From Fidelibacterota bacterium (GTDB taxonomy: Bacteria; Fidelibacterota; Marinisomatia; SCGC-AAA003-L08; D37C17), in NCBI GenBank assembly GCA_014381415.1, contig JACNLQ010000049.1, positions 59,300-123,299 on the forward strand: a stretch of DNA of 64,000 nucleotides, read 5' to 3'. Below the pieces are notes generated by a model that worked only from the letters and a program-made list of their open reading frames with translations, was not told the origin of the DNA and searched no databases. A program made the translations under genes and the position numbers. Shown here one piece after another: positions 7,481 to 16,924 of this stretch (positions are counted from its first letter, which is position 1; each line of letters starts with the position of its first letter).

Positions 7481-8637
7481 TTAAGAGAATATAATAATTT
7501 GCAGTGATTTTTGTATAATACAATCAGATCATCTCTTTCAGGCTTGCTAACATTATGCCCAACTATCGCTTGATGGTCATAATTGAGGCGCGGCATTGTT
7601 ACCCAAGAACCTTTTTCAGCCTTGCCAGAGTAAAGGGGCATATTAACATCTCCAATTGTTGTCATGGAAACCGTGTTACAAATTCCATCATTTTCGTACC
7701 AACTGCTATCTGGAGAATTTTCATCACTTCCTATAAGCATTCCAATAGGCCAGAGGTGAAATGACATATTTTTATCAGGTTTATGTGTGGGGCCATTATT
7801 TTTCTTTATTGTGGAAAATGTGGGGATAGAAAAATAATAGACATCCTTATCGGCGTGGTAACTGTTATTAAATTCTGCAGCGCCTTCAATTGATAAATCC
7901 CAGGTGCATAGATTTTTTTCATTGCTCACAGGTGATTGGGCAATTCGAACATAATATTCTTTTAGGGACTCATTGGGTCGTTTTTCTAAATGCCAGTGTT
8001 CTAAGTCAAAACTATATAAATCGTCAATTTTCTCATTATCAATTCCCCCAAACCAGGGAGCCAAATTTAGCGCGAAGGGAAAAACATCCAGCATGAGCGG
8101 TACGAGAGTGGTGCCATTATGGGGAGTAGAAATAGTGGTGATGCTTGCGATCCACCCAGCAAATTCATTTGAAAGCAGGGGAGAGTCATCACCCTCAAAT
8201 GAGGTTTGCAATAACACCTCCAGCATTTTAGCAGTGGAACCGCCCTGACTATGGCCTATTAAATGAACAGGGTTTTCGGCACTCCATTGTGGATAAAAAC
8301 CGGGATGGTTTTTTCCAACGGGTTTTTGAATGATATCATAATTTTCAGCCTTTTCATTTCCATAGTCAACCTGGCCTCCTTTAATTTGGTAAAAGGCTTC
8401 TATTGCCCTATCCCAATTTGGTGAAATTGGTCCTACAGACACAGTATATACTTCATGGCCGGCGGACTGTAATTCAGCTTCTAAATCTGTTTTCCCGCCC
8501 CAATAATAATATCCAGCCATTTCATCCCTGCCCCAACCAAGAAATCCATGAATGAGTATAATAGGGTAATTGTTTTGAGAAAGTAATATCCCTGAAAAGC
8601 AGAGATATATCCCAACATGAAAATACCTACGTATCAT
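7477..8637 (-). CDS. Secreted lipase, bacterial family I.5-like
   Basis: A 386-residue alpha/beta hydrolase with an N-terminal signal peptide (about residues 1-20). It matches the Geobacillus/Staphylococcus lipase layout closely. IILIHGFLGWGRDEM is the oxyanion block, YYYWGG and TVSVGPISPNWDRAIEAF follow it, and GHSQGG carries nucleophile Ser130. ENDGICNT and YDHQAIVGHN carry the Asp and His. The structural-zinc site of these lipases uses two Asp and two His. The Asp positions are present (NWDRA, TWDLS) but the two histidines are not seen in the GNEKAENYD segment. So a zinc-free variant is likely. It probably cleaves ester lipids outside the inner membrane. It overlaps the M48 gene as ATGA. 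Confidence 0.85.
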   Translation of the reverse strand: MIRRYFHVGIYLCFSGILLSQNNYPIILIHGFLGWGRDEMAGYYYWGGKTDLEAELQSAGHEVYTVSVGPISPNWDRAIEAFYQIKGGQVDYGNEKAENYDIIQKPVGKNHPGFYPQWSAENPVHLIGHSQGGSTAKMLEVLLQTSFEGDDSPLLSNEFAGWIASITTISTPHNGTTLVPLMLDVFPFALNLAPWFGGIDNEKIDDLYSFDLEHWHLEKRPNESLKEYYVRIAQSPVSNEKNLCTWDLSIEGAAEFNNSYHADKDVYYFSIPTFSTIKKNNGPTHKPDKNMSFHLWPIGMLIGSDENSPDSSWYENDGICNTVSMTTIGDVNMPLYSGKAEKGSWVTMPRLNYDHQAIVGHNVSKPERDDLIVLYKNHCKLLYSLK

Positions 8638-9872
8638 TTTTTAGAATCATTCAGCGCTTTAATCCGACTTAGCACTGGAGGGTGGGAATAACCAAGCCAA
8701 ACCGTTAAAGCATGGGGTGTTAAATTTCCCAAATTAGTTACGGTTAGCTTTTTTAATCCTTCAATTAAATATTTACCTGTGCCGACAGATGTTTTGGCAA
8801 AGGCATCTGCTTCAAACTCATGCTTTCGGGAAATGGCATTGACTACAAAAGACATAATTAATTCAATGGGCGAATACAAAATACTGAAGAAGAGCAGGCT
8901 TGCATAAATAGAAACATTTTCCATTTTAAAAGCAGCAAATAGACTTTCATTATTTAAAAACAGGGAAAGCAGAAAAAACATGATCCCCGTTTGTATAACA
9001 CCCATTATAATGCCCTTGATATTATGCTTCTTTTTATAATGCCCAACCTCATGCGCAATGATTGACAACAGCTCATCTTCGCTGTGATTTTCAATTAACG
9101 TATCAAAGAGAGCAATGCGCTTATTTTTACCCAATCCTGAAAAATAGGCATTGGACTTTGACGATCTGCGGGAACCATCCATCACATCAATTCTGCTGAT
9201 AGGAAAATTCACTTTTTGTGCAAAATCATTAATTTTATCTTTCAGCCGACCATCTTCTAAGGGTGTAAAAGTGTTGAACAGGGGGGCAATAAACAAAGTG
9301 AATAGTGGCTGGATCAATACAAGAAAAGCAGATAAGACTATCCAGGCATACAACCAGGCAAAATCTCCAAATTTGTTAAAAAAGAATAGAATCAGGGACA
9401 AGATCAGTCCGCCTATTATAATTAGGAGGATATAACTTTTGATTTTGTCTAACAGGTAAGTTTTAGGGGTGGTTTTATTAAATCCATAATTTTCTTCAAT
9501 TATAAAAGTGCGATATAATGAAAATGGGGTGCTGATTATATCTTGAATAAGAAATAAAACCCCGAAAAACACCAGTCCGGTTACGATGGGAGAAAACCCA
9601 AAACTGTTTATCCACACATCTACATTATTAAAAAGCCCCAGGAGAATTACTAATAGAATGAGCAGTAAATCAAAGCTGGATGTGAGATAGGAAAAGCGAG
9701 TATTTTCCCGTATATATGCTTGAGATCGGGCATATTCGCTCTCGCTATAATGTCCTTTAAATTCATCGTGCAATTTTGAAGATAAATTTTTTAGGTCAAG
9801 ATAGCTGGAAAGATTATGGAGAAAAAATTGAAGGATCAATGCTCCTATGATAATATCAAGGTAAATGTTCAT
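8634..9872 (-). CDS. M48 family membrane metalloprotease (Ste24/CAAX protease 1-like)
   Basis: A 412-residue integral membrane protease. The zinc motif HEXXH is HEVGHYKKKH near residue 276, and the third ligand is the Glu in HEFEADAFA. Several hydrophobic segments precede and flank the catalytic site, and a hydrophilic stretch SRRSSKSNAYFSG before HEXXH matches Ste24-type enzymes. In bacteria these proteases act in membrane or lipoprotein quality control; eukaryotic relatives process prenylated CAAX proteins. Its stop overlaps the lipase start, so the two envelope enzymes are probably made together. ATG at 9872 fits the first membrane helix. Confidence 0.92.
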   Translation of the reverse strand: MNIYLDIIIGALILQFFLHNLSSYLDLKNLSSKLHDEFKGHYSESEYARSQAYIRENTRFSYLTSSFDLLLILLVILLGLFNNVDVWINSFGFSPIVTGLVFFGVLFLIQDIISTPFSLYRTFIIEENYGFNKTTPKTYLLDKIKSYILLIIIGGLILSLILFFFNKFGDFAWLYAWIVLSAFLVLIQPLFTLFIAPLFNTFTPLEDGRLKDKINDFAQKVNFPISRIDVMDGSRRSSKSNAYFSGLGKNKRIALFDTLIENHSEDELLSIIAHEVGHYKKKHNIKGIIMGVIQTGIMFFLLSLFLNNESLFAAFKMENVSIYASLLFFSILYSPIELIMSFVVNAISRKHEFEADAFAKTSVGTGKYLIEGLKKLTVTNLGNLTPHALTVWLGYSHPPVLSRIKALNDSKK

Positions 9873-9890
9873 AATATTTGGATATAGAGG

Positions 9891-10157
9891 TTAATTAAAA
9901 GAGTAATGTTTGCGTACAGGCTTGGCTACTTTCCACCTACACTTAAGTCCTTTAGGAAATATTACAAAATCACCAGCAGAAAACCGGACAGTTTCAAATT
10001 CAGTTTTAACCTCCACTTCTCCTTCTAATAATAAGCAGGTTTCCTCAGCGTCATATTCCCAGCTGAACTCAGAAACTTCACAGGACCAAATAGGCCAAGA
10101 CAAGACCCCCTGTTTTTCTAATTCTTCATCTGTAAGCTGCAAAATTTTTATATTCAA
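9891..10157 (-). CDS. Small cupin-domain protein (DUF861 type)
   Basis: An 88-residue single cupin. The barrel motifs are EETCLLLEGEVEVKTEFE and FSAGDFVIFPKGLKCRWKV, and WPIWSCEVSEFSWEY is the DUF861-type opening. The family binds small ligands or metals and often lacks enzyme activity. The usual metal His residues of motif 1 are absent here, replaced by Glu and Cys. The track start is a TTG three bases after the upstream stop with no clear ribosome site, so the start could be the second TTG fifteen bases further in. Confidence 0.75.
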   Translation of the reverse strand: MNIKILQLTDEELEKQGVLSWPIWSCEVSEFSWEYDAEETCLLLEGEVEVKTEFETVRFSAGDFVIFPKGLKCRWKVAKPVRKHYSFN

Positions 10158-10159
10158 AA

Positions 10160-10630
10160 CTAGAATATTTTTATTATTATTATAAAGTTGAGCAATAAAC
10201 CGATTAGTTGAAGTGTGCCACCAGCAGATTTTGGTTTATTATTTGTTGCCATAGATAAAGTAAGCTTATCTTCTTCCCACCCGAGGAGACTATCATTTAT
10301 AAATGTAAATTGGATATTGGTTGTACGACCCCACGCACTTGCTTTAGGAGCCTTATTGGGTTTATCACTTCCCTCGGTATAATCTTTAGTACGAAAATTG
10401 TAGATATATCTTGTTGTAGTAATTTCATCATCTTCATCCATTTCATTTTCAATAAAAAGGGGTTTTCCCAGGGCAGTTATTACATCCTTCGTAGACATAC
10501 CAATTTTTATTTTAAATAAATCGTCGGTTTGAATCCATGGTTCGGCTGACACATTTTGACCAGCACAATTAACCATAATTAATAACCCCAAAATCAGGGT
10601 AATTATTTTAATTATTTGTGTACCATTCAT
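10160..10630 (-). CDS. Small envelope protein with a BamE/SmpA-like motif
   Basis: Not recognised with certainty. The 156-residue protein has an N-terminal hydrophobic segment ending in VNCAG, close to but not a perfect lipobox, so it may be a lipoprotein. Residues 37-60 read DLFKIKIGMSTKDVITALGKP, which resembles the start of BamE/SmpA-type domains (IKxGMTxxxVxxLLGxP). The last 16 residues are strongly hydrophobic (LIGLLLNFIIIIKIF), an unusual C-terminal membrane tail. It lies two bases from the DUF-like secreted protein and three from the cupin. Confidence 0.5.
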   Translation of the reverse strand: MNGTQIIKIITLILGLLIMVNCAGQNVSAEPWIQTDDLFKIKIGMSTKDVITALGKPLFIENEMDEDDEITTTRYIYNFRTKDYTEGSDKPNKAPKASAWGRTTNIQFTFINDSLLGWEEDKLTLSMATNNKPKSAGGTLQLIGLLLNFIIIIKIF

Positions 10631-10631
10631 T

Positions 10632-11453
10632 TTATTTTACCTTTTTAGTTTTTTCTGAAATATTTATTACACTACGAAACGATTTATCTTCCATTTGAAA
10701 CTCATAATCCATTTTACCAGAACCCTTTCTAAGCAGAACTTTACCTGCATCTATATCAAATCGAAAGGAATATTTAAACTCACCCGACATAGTTCCCTCC
10801 ATAAATATGCCGTTCTGTAATAAATTTAATTCAGCCCTCATTTGCGTAACATTATTTATATATGCAATCCTGCGCCCCTTTTTAGTTTTCACCTTATTCA
10901 ATGTATAAACGCCTTCGCCAAACATTAAACTTTCCAAATCACCTTCTCCAGCATAAAATACAACGGAGTCTATTTTTTCAGACCATGAATCGCCTATTGA
11001 AATATTATTAGCATTTTTACCAAAGGGGTAAAAATAATTTTGTTGTCCGGTGTCTCTTTTCAGTGCATTTAAGGTTTCTTCAAAATGACGCTGTTCTGTT
11101 TCTATATGATCTATTTCTCCATCATCTTTAATGAACACCTTATATGGAACACCCATTAAGGCATTCAAGTCATAATTAGGCGATACATTATCACCTATTT
11201 TATTGGTGGTAACCATATTGGTAATATTTTCTTCAATTATAGTTAACCCATCCGTTTTGCCTAAATATTTTTCTATTGTTGAGGCAGATCGTCCAATTTG
11301 CATATCACCCATCCCGGGAATTGCCATTAACATTAAATAATCAGTAGAATATTTGTTTTTCTCACCTTCATTATATTTTAATACAAAATTGTAAGATTCA
11401 CCCTCTTGAGCACTGAGTAGGGTAATTAAAATAAGAATTAATATATTTTGCAA
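10632..11453 (-). CDS. Secreted protein of unknown function
   Basis: A 273-residue protein with a signal peptide (MQNILILILITLLSAQEGES). The rest is polar and predicted to be beta-rich: SYNFVLKYNEGEKNKYSTDY at the start, a KIDSVVFYAGEGDLES segment in the middle, and alternating strands to the end. It resembles DUF6263-like extracellular proteins in layout, but I cannot prove this. The start is TTG at 11453, supported by GGAG about eight bases upstream. It sits 12 bases downstream of the 1283-residue propeller gene, so they are probably one transcript. Confidence 0.6.
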   Translation of the reverse strand: MQNILILILITLLSAQEGESYNFVLKYNEGEKNKYSTDYLMLMAIPGMGDMQIGRSASTIEKYLGKTDGLTIIEENITNMVTTNKIGDNVSPNYDLNALMGVPYKVFIKDDGEIDHIETEQRHFEETLNALKRDTGQQNYFYPFGKNANNISIGDSWSEKIDSVVFYAGEGDLESLMFGEGVYTLNKVKTKKGRRIAYINNVTQMRAELNLLQNGIFMEGTMSGEFKYSFRFDIDAGKVLLRKGSGKMDYEFQMEDKSFRSVINISEKTKKVK

Positions 11454-11465
11454 ATTTTTATCTCC

Positions 11466-14400
11466 TTAATTAGAAATAACATACAGTTTTTGTTTAGATT
11501 GAACCATAATATAATCATCTTTTATTTTTATTTTATTAGCTAACCATAATAATGGAATTGATTCTAAAATAGCCCCTGTTTTGCCACTTATGGTTAATAG
11601 ATTATTCTCAATTGTATTTAAAATATAGAGGTTTTCATCACTAATACCTGCAAAAAATTGATTAGATCCATAATTGTTTACCCATATTTTGCTTACGGGG
11701 CTATAATCATTTAAATAGGATTGGTAGGCAATAATTTTTCCATCTAATGCAATATCATAAAAAGTATTATTAAACCAATGGCTTAATTGGGGATTTTCAG
11801 ACTCAAATTCACCTCCATCAATTTTCACTTTTTTATCAATATCCACTACATAATACTCGTAATCAATATCTTCTACACCAAAAAGCATGGAGTTATTTTG
11901 AACGCTATGTTCATTAAAAAAGAAAATTTGCTCAATGTCTTCATCTGCAAAAACCCCATTCACATTTCCAGTATTGATATTTATGTACTCAATTGTATTA
12001 TCCAGAGGTAATAACAAATTATTATTATAAAAAGCTGGTTGCAAATTATATGTACCATATAAGCTAGATATATCTCGTTGAATTTCCCAAAGCTGTAATC
12101 CATTTGAAATATAATGAGCAGATAAGGTCAAAAAGCTTTCATTAATAGATTGAAAAAATATCATTTTATTATCATTTTTCATCCATTGGAATTGGGATTC
12201 GCCAACAATATTTATGGGAACACTCCACTCTGTTTCACCAGTTTTTTTATTTAATGATAACAGATTATATTTCTTATTCTTTTTAAAAAGTGTAAAATCT
12301 AAGGTATCAGAGTTATCAAAAATTGCTTTTTCATTTGGCTTTTCAATTTCGATTACAAACATATAATTTTTATTTGTTACATCAGAATATCCCAAAGAGC
12401 TATTATCATCAAGAAACATTTCCCATATTAGGGTTCCCGAACTCATGCGATAGGTTTCAATTTTATTTTGGAGAAATCTGAAAATGAGCCTACCATCAAC
12501 GGCAATATTGGCAATATCCCACTCATCCCAATAAATACTTTTTTCCCACCGGAGCCCCGAAAGTTCTTTTAGCTTTTGAATGGTTTTTATTCCTTCATGG
12601 CTAGTTGGCAGAATAAGATCGTAAAAATTCATTAATGACACAATAGCCTTTTTAGCATCACTTTTATTTTGATAAATTTCAGCCAATTCCCAATAGGCTG
12701 CTTGATTCATTTGGTCATAATTATCAATAAGTATGTGATATTCTTTAATTGCTTGTTCAATTTCACCATTTGCCGCTAAGGATCTGGCAGCTTGCAATTG
12801 CACGAGTTTTTTTTCAATGTGGCTGTCATTTTCAAAGCGTGCGTTGAATTGTATTATTCTATCGGGTAGTAATATTAATGGCGCTTGATTGACACCCATT
12901 AATTCAAAAGGAAACAATTCATTAAGCAATGAAAAACTTGAAGAAACAAATTGATATTCTTTTTCTACCCAATTAATCATTAATAATGCAACAGGTATAG
13001 TTTCACTCCCAATTAAATTACCATTGTCCCTATTATAATTGTTAACAATAAGAGAACTGTCAGCGGGCACCAATTTTGCTACAAAGATAGAATTGTCGTT
13101 CAACAATATTTTTTTTGAAATATTATATTGTCTGTATTTAGATGAAATATCTACATCTTTAATTTTCCACAATTGCTCGCCATTTAACGGATCAATTCCC
13201 ATTATGTATTGAGAATTAACCAAAACAATAGAATTTTTTAAATCATCAAAATATAAAGTATAATCATGCCTGTCTGTAGCCAGCCTTTCAATAATTTTCC
13301 CATCGTCCAGCCTAATTGTAAATAGAGTATCCGATTTGGTTAAACAATAAACACGGTTAATATCGTTTTGTGAAAACCATATTTTTTCTGCCACCCCTAT
13401 TTTCTGAGACCACCGTTCAAGCTTCCAATTAAATAGTCCTCCATCAATATTAATTGCATTCAAGTCACCATTTTCTAAATTGGTTAATAAAATTGCCGGC
13501 ATATCTTTGCTAGTATCTAGCCTTTTTACAGAACGAATTTTATTTTTCGGATTATATTTCCATATTGTTTTCTGATTATTAGGGTTCCAAAGGGTAATTA
13601 TGTTATCGTCGCAATTCTTGCTGACCAGTTTCTGACCCCAAGATTCTATTTGGCATTCATTTGATAATTGCTGTGTCCAGTCCTGTTCAGGTATTCCTGT
13701 TTTATTATTTAAAACAATCAGTTTCCCAGATCCTCCTGTAAGGATTTCTAACCATGTATCGCCCCCTACGGTTCGGAGGTTTAGACTTGGGGTTCCCCAG
13801 GTGGTGATATCAAGCGCCGAAGACCATATAATGGCGCCGGTGGTATTATTAATTAAAGTGAGTTGTTTAATATTTTCAGAATTTCGCTCTCCCTTTTTAA
13901 AATATAATAATGTGGTTGAAAAGTCTTTCGATTGCTCATTATAATTCTCTAATATTTCATATATTACAACTTGGTTATCACTTTTCCTCGGAAATTCTTT
14001 CTCAAAAACAGACCCCCCATTAGTAATATCAAAAGCAAATAAAGCGGGTTCTCCCAGTTGCTTATTAGAGGTTCTTATAGAGGTGAGAAAAACCAAGTCA
14101 TTAATAACTTCCAGGCTTTCAATCCATTTATCAGGTACAAAATTCTCCCATAATAATTGCTGTGTGACTAAATCTAATGCAAATAGCAAACCATTATTTT
14201 TTCCTTCCAAAAAAATGATTGCCAAATTTTTTCCCCGTACTAAAACAATGTGTTCATTTGAGAATGTATGATGTAAGTTTTTTCTATTGGGAACTTCCCA
14301 CTTCCAATCGACATGATTTATTTTTTCAGATTGCGTTAAAATTGTTCGGTAAATATTTAATGCATCCGAATATTTTTCCAGCTGAAATTGAGTGTTGGCT

Positions 14401-15317
14401 TTATGAAATTGTGCTGTTAAATTGTTAGGTTCAATTTTTAATATAGAGTCAAAGACCGTAAATGCATTTTGGAAATTTTTATTGTCAAAGTGGTAAATTC
14501 CTTCTCCAAGCAGTTTAAAGGTGTGTGTGTTATGAAAATTAGATTTATTTTCACTAAATTGTTTTGACGGCGGCTCAATATCCAGAGCTGTTAATATATT
14601 ATTCAAAATACTGTCTTGGTATTCCCCTACAGTTTCACTGGTAAATTTATATTGATTTGTCCAGATATTATTTCCTGTTTGAGCGCTTACCAAGCCAATA
14701 TTTAGTTGTCTATATTCACCAAGATCAGATAAGGAGCCTTCAATAAAGTAATCTAATTCATAATTATCTGCACCTTGATTTTTCATTTTTAAACTTGCAA
14801 AACGAGATTTGACATCTAATTTACCAAGCTTCGCCAGGGAAGCCCGGATTGTTTCGCTTAGGCCAGAACAGAAATAATCTCCCGGTTTTTGACCAGTGAA
14901 ATTTTCAAAATTTAAAATTGCTATGGATTTTTTAATACCAATTTTAATATCAATATCATCAGCACTAGATAGGCTAACCATACTATATACTATCCAGAAG
15001 CCAACACCAACCAGTGTAAGAAATCCAGTTATTGGCAGTATGATTTTTGAAGGCTTTTTCTCTCCATTTGCAATTGAAAGAGTTTTTTCAATACCATCTG
15101 GAGTAATATCAAAAGCCCAGGAAAAAATAAATGTAATAGGGAACCCCAGCAGAACCAACACCACCACAAAGGTGCCCGTCCACTCTGGTAAAAACAGTTT
15201 TGAAAATACAACATCTGTTACTTGGAGAGTTATAAATGCAAAACTGGCATATACCGCAAGAGGTTTATACATTTTGCGGCGCTTAATTTCCTGGAAAAAT
15301 TTAAATACAGCTTTCAT
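11466..15317 (-). CDS. Large membrane protein: TolB-like domain, TPRs and PQQ-type beta-propellers
   Basis: A 1283-residue protein. Three hydrophobic segments (about residues 20-38, 45-66, 92-115) follow a basic stretch KFFQEIKRRKMYKP. After them comes IAILNFENFTGQ and YFCSGLSETIRASLAKLGKL, the TolB_N/FlgO-like domain common in signalling proteins of this phylum. TPR-like helices lie at about 268-335 and again at 845-905. The bulk is repeated WxxxL beta-strand blocks of the PQQ/quinoprotein-like propeller type, one set around 340-815 and another around 930-1283. I see no DNA-binding, cyclase or kinase domain. A role as a periplasmic or cytoplasmic scaffold sensing or binding ligands is a guess. 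It leads a run with two small envelope proteins and a cupin. Confidence 0.72.
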   Translation of the reverse strand: MKAVFKFFQEIKRRKMYKPLAVYASFAFITLQVTDVVFSKLFLPEWTGTFVVVLVLLGFPITFIFSWAFDITPDGIEKTLSIANGEKKPSKIILPITGFLTLVGVGFWIVYSMVSLSSADDIDIKIGIKKSIAILNFENFTGQKPGDYFCSGLSETIRASLAKLGKLDVKSRFASLKMKNQGADNYELDYFIEGSLSDLGEYRQLNIGLVSAQTGNNIWTNQYKFTSETVGEYQDSILNNILTALDIEPPSKQFSENKSNFHNTHTFKLLGEGIYHFDNKNFQNAFTVFDSILKIEPNNLTAQFHKANTQFQLEKYSDALNIYRTILTQSEKINHVDWKWEVPNRKNLHHTFSNEHIVLVRGKNLAIIFLEGKNNGLLFALDLVTQQLLWENFVPDKWIESLEVINDLVFLTSIRTSNKQLGEPALFAFDITNGGSVFEKEFPRKSDNQVVIYEILENYNEQSKDFSTTLLYFKKGERNSENIKQLTLINNTTGAIIWSSALDITTWGTPSLNLRTVGGDTWLEILTGGSGKLIVLNNKTGIPEQDWTQQLSNECQIESWGQKLVSKNCDDNIITLWNPNNQKTIWKYNPKNKIRSVKRLDTSKDMPAILLTNLENGDLNAINIDGGLFNWKLERWSQKIGVAEKIWFSQNDINRVYCLTKSDTLFTIRLDDGKIIERLATDRHDYTLYFDDLKNSIVLVNSQYIMGIDPLNGEQLWKIKDVDISSKYRQYNISKKILLNDNSIFVAKLVPADSSLIVNNYNRDNGNLIGSETIPVALLMINWVEKEYQFVSSSFSLLNELFPFELMGVNQAPLILLPDRIIQFNARFENDSHIEKKLVQLQAARSLAANGEIEQAIKEYHILIDNYDQMNQAAYWELAEIYQNKSDAKKAIVSLMNFYDLILPTSHEGIKTIQKLKELSGLRWEKSIYWDEWDIANIAVDGRLIFRFLQNKIETYRMSSGTLIWEMFLDDNSSLGYSDVTNKNYMFVIEIEKPNEKAIFDNSDTLDFTLFKKNKKYNLLSLNKKTGETEWSVPINIVGESQFQWMKNDNKMIFFQSINESFLTLSAHYISNGLQLWEIQRDISSLYGTYNLQPAFYNNNLLLPLDNTIEYININTGNVNGVFADEDIEQIFFFNEHSVQNNSMLFGVEDIDYEYYVVDIDKKVKIDGGEFESENPQLSHWFNNTFYDIALDGKIIAYQSYLNDYSPVSKIWVNNYGSNQFFAGISDENLYILNTIENNLLTISGKTGAILESIPLLWLANKIKIKDDYIMVQSKQKLYVISN

Positions 15318-15384
15318 AATATGGCTTTAATTACACAATAAATTAACCCCGAGAATAGTATGAAATCAATAATATTTCTCAAAT

Positions 15385-16020
15385 TCAATTTTGAAAATCA
15401 TTTGTATTAATTATTATTTTTTGAATAGATAAAAACCTAGTAAACCCATCAAATTCAGTGTAATGATGTGAGATAATTCCAAGGTTTTCTGCTCCCTCAA
15501 TATTGCTGTAGCTGTCATCAATAAAAATGGAAACATCTGCATCTGCGCCCGCCTCTGCAAGAGCGAATTTAAAAATGTTTGGATGAGGCTTATGCGCGCC
15601 AGCCCTCTCAGAAGTTATGATTCCATTACATGAATTGAGAAATTCAAATTTTGATTTTAGATTGCCGATATGTGACTCTGTGGTATTTGATATAACCCAC
15701 ACTCCATATTTAATGAGTAAATCATCCAACAAAGAGACGGCAGGCATTTCACCAATCTTTGAATTCATCCAAATATCTCGCAAGACTTCACCATCAATAC
15801 GCCCACCATTTGGCAGCAAGATGCGAACTCTCTTCACATATTCATTAAAATTTATCTCACCTCTTTCAAGTTTCATGAAGGGTTCACCCATGGCAATTTC
15901 CCGAGTTTCTAAGTAAGGGGTATCGGTGAGGTTGGACAAATATTGAATTACCACAGACTGATCAACTCCCAAGAGCACGCCGAATAAATCAAAAAATATG
16001 GTGTTAATGTTATTGTTCAT
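15385..16020 (-). CDS. HAD-IA family hydrolase
   Basis: A 211-residue HAD protein. Motif I is IFFDLFGVLLGVDQS, with the second Asp of the classic DxD replaced by Phe (DLFG), as in YihX-type phosphatases. Motif II is VISNTTESH, and the lysine and motif IV lie in ERAGAHKPHPNIF and FIDDSYSNIEGAENLG. YihX-like enzymes dephosphorylate alpha-glucose-1-phosphate; relatives act on other small phosphates. ATG at 16020 is directly before motif I. It is separated from the methyltransferase by about 100 bases. Confidence 0.82.
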   Translation of the reverse strand: MNNNINTIFFDLFGVLLGVDQSVVIQYLSNLTDTPYLETREIAMGEPFMKLERGEINFNEYVKRVRILLPNGGRIDGEVLRDIWMNSKIGEMPAVSLLDDLLIKYGVWVISNTTESHIGNLKSKFEFLNSCNGIITSERAGAHKPHPNIFKFALAEAGADADVSIFIDDSYSNIEGAENLGIISHHYTEFDGFTRFLSIQKIIINTNDFQN

Positions 16021-16119
16021 TATTAAACCGTAAAGTGAAAAAATGTAATATGTCTGTCTCCTGCAGCAAAAACAGAGGCAATTAAGATGTGGATATTAAC
16101 ATATTTACATTTTAAATAA

Positions 16120-16902
16120 TTACGCCTCATATCCATCCAGGCACACATCATAAATTTGTAATTTACTCCCCTCTCCAAGCGGAGATCGATAATAATCGCC
16201 CCATTGGTGTAAAATTTGAAATCCATTATCTATGAGAATTTGATTCATTTTTGATGGAAAATACATCCGCATAGAAAACCGCTCAACAGCGAAAATTTTT
16301 TCATTATCAAAAGAAAAATACCAGGTTAATTCATTAACCTCAGTATCTGCATTATAGGTATTGCTCTCTTTTACCTTCACCAAGTTATCTGTAGCAGAAT
16401 CAGTATATTCTAAAACGGGAAACTGAATCCCTTCCGGACGATATAGGAAAAGGGGATTGGGAATGAATATATCAATGAGAAATCTGCTATTCTCATGCAT
16501 ATGTTTTTTAACACAGGTAAAAAAGGAAACAGCGTCCTCATCCGTGAGAAGATGTAAAAAGGAATTGAAACCGATAAAAATTAAATCAAATGTTTTATTT
16601 AACTGAAATTGCCGCATATCTCCTGTGACAATTTTAGGAGCATTACTATATTGACTTAATTTTTTCCTTGCCAGTTTGGCAAAATCAGGAGCTAATTCTA
16701 TACCCGTGTAATCTGCACCATCACGAATAAGACTGTTTGCCAATCGGCCCGTTCCACAGGCAAGCTCCAAAACGGTGTTTCCAGAAATTTCAGCAAAAAT
16801 GTTGTTCCAGAACTCAAAATCATTTTTTTTCCACCAATGTATATCATCATAGCGAGATGCGTCATTATAAATAGTATTAATAGAATTGAGGAAATTTTTC
16901 AG
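16120..16902 (-). CDS. Class I SAM-dependent methyltransferase, start codon uncertain
   Basis: A methyltransferase of about 260 residues. Motif I is VLELACGTGRLAN. Acidic loop YTGIELAPDFAKLARKKL and post-motif FDLIFIGFNSFLHLLTD follow. The ORF track begins at a TTG inside motif I. The frame stays open upstream and encodes INTIYNDASRYDDIHWW, the N-terminal region expected for this family. No ATG, GTG or TTG occurs in that extension. The best-placed start is a CTG at 16902, giving LKNFLNSINTIYND; an ATT further in is an alternative. The substrate is not visible. Confidence 0.68.
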   Translation of the reverse strand: MKNFLNSINTIYNDASRYDDIHWWKKNDFEFWNNIFAEISGNTVLELACGTGRLANSLIRDGADYTGIELAPDFAKLARKKLSQYSNAPKIVTGDMRQFQLNKTFDLIFIGFNSFLHLLTDEDAVSFFTCVKKHMHENSRFLIDIFIPNPLFLYRPEGIQFPVLEYTDSATDNLVKVKESNTYNADTEVNELTWYFSFDNEKIFAVERFSMRMYFPSKMNQILIDNGFQILHQWGDYYRSPLGEGSKLQIYDVCLDGYEA

Positions 16903-16924
16903 GGAAGGGACTCTGAAGTGAAAA

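Noticed and set aside
16023-16226. 67-residue minus-strand ORF downstream of the methyltransferase
   Set aside because: It overlaps the methyltransferase 3' end in another frame and looks like a chance ORF.
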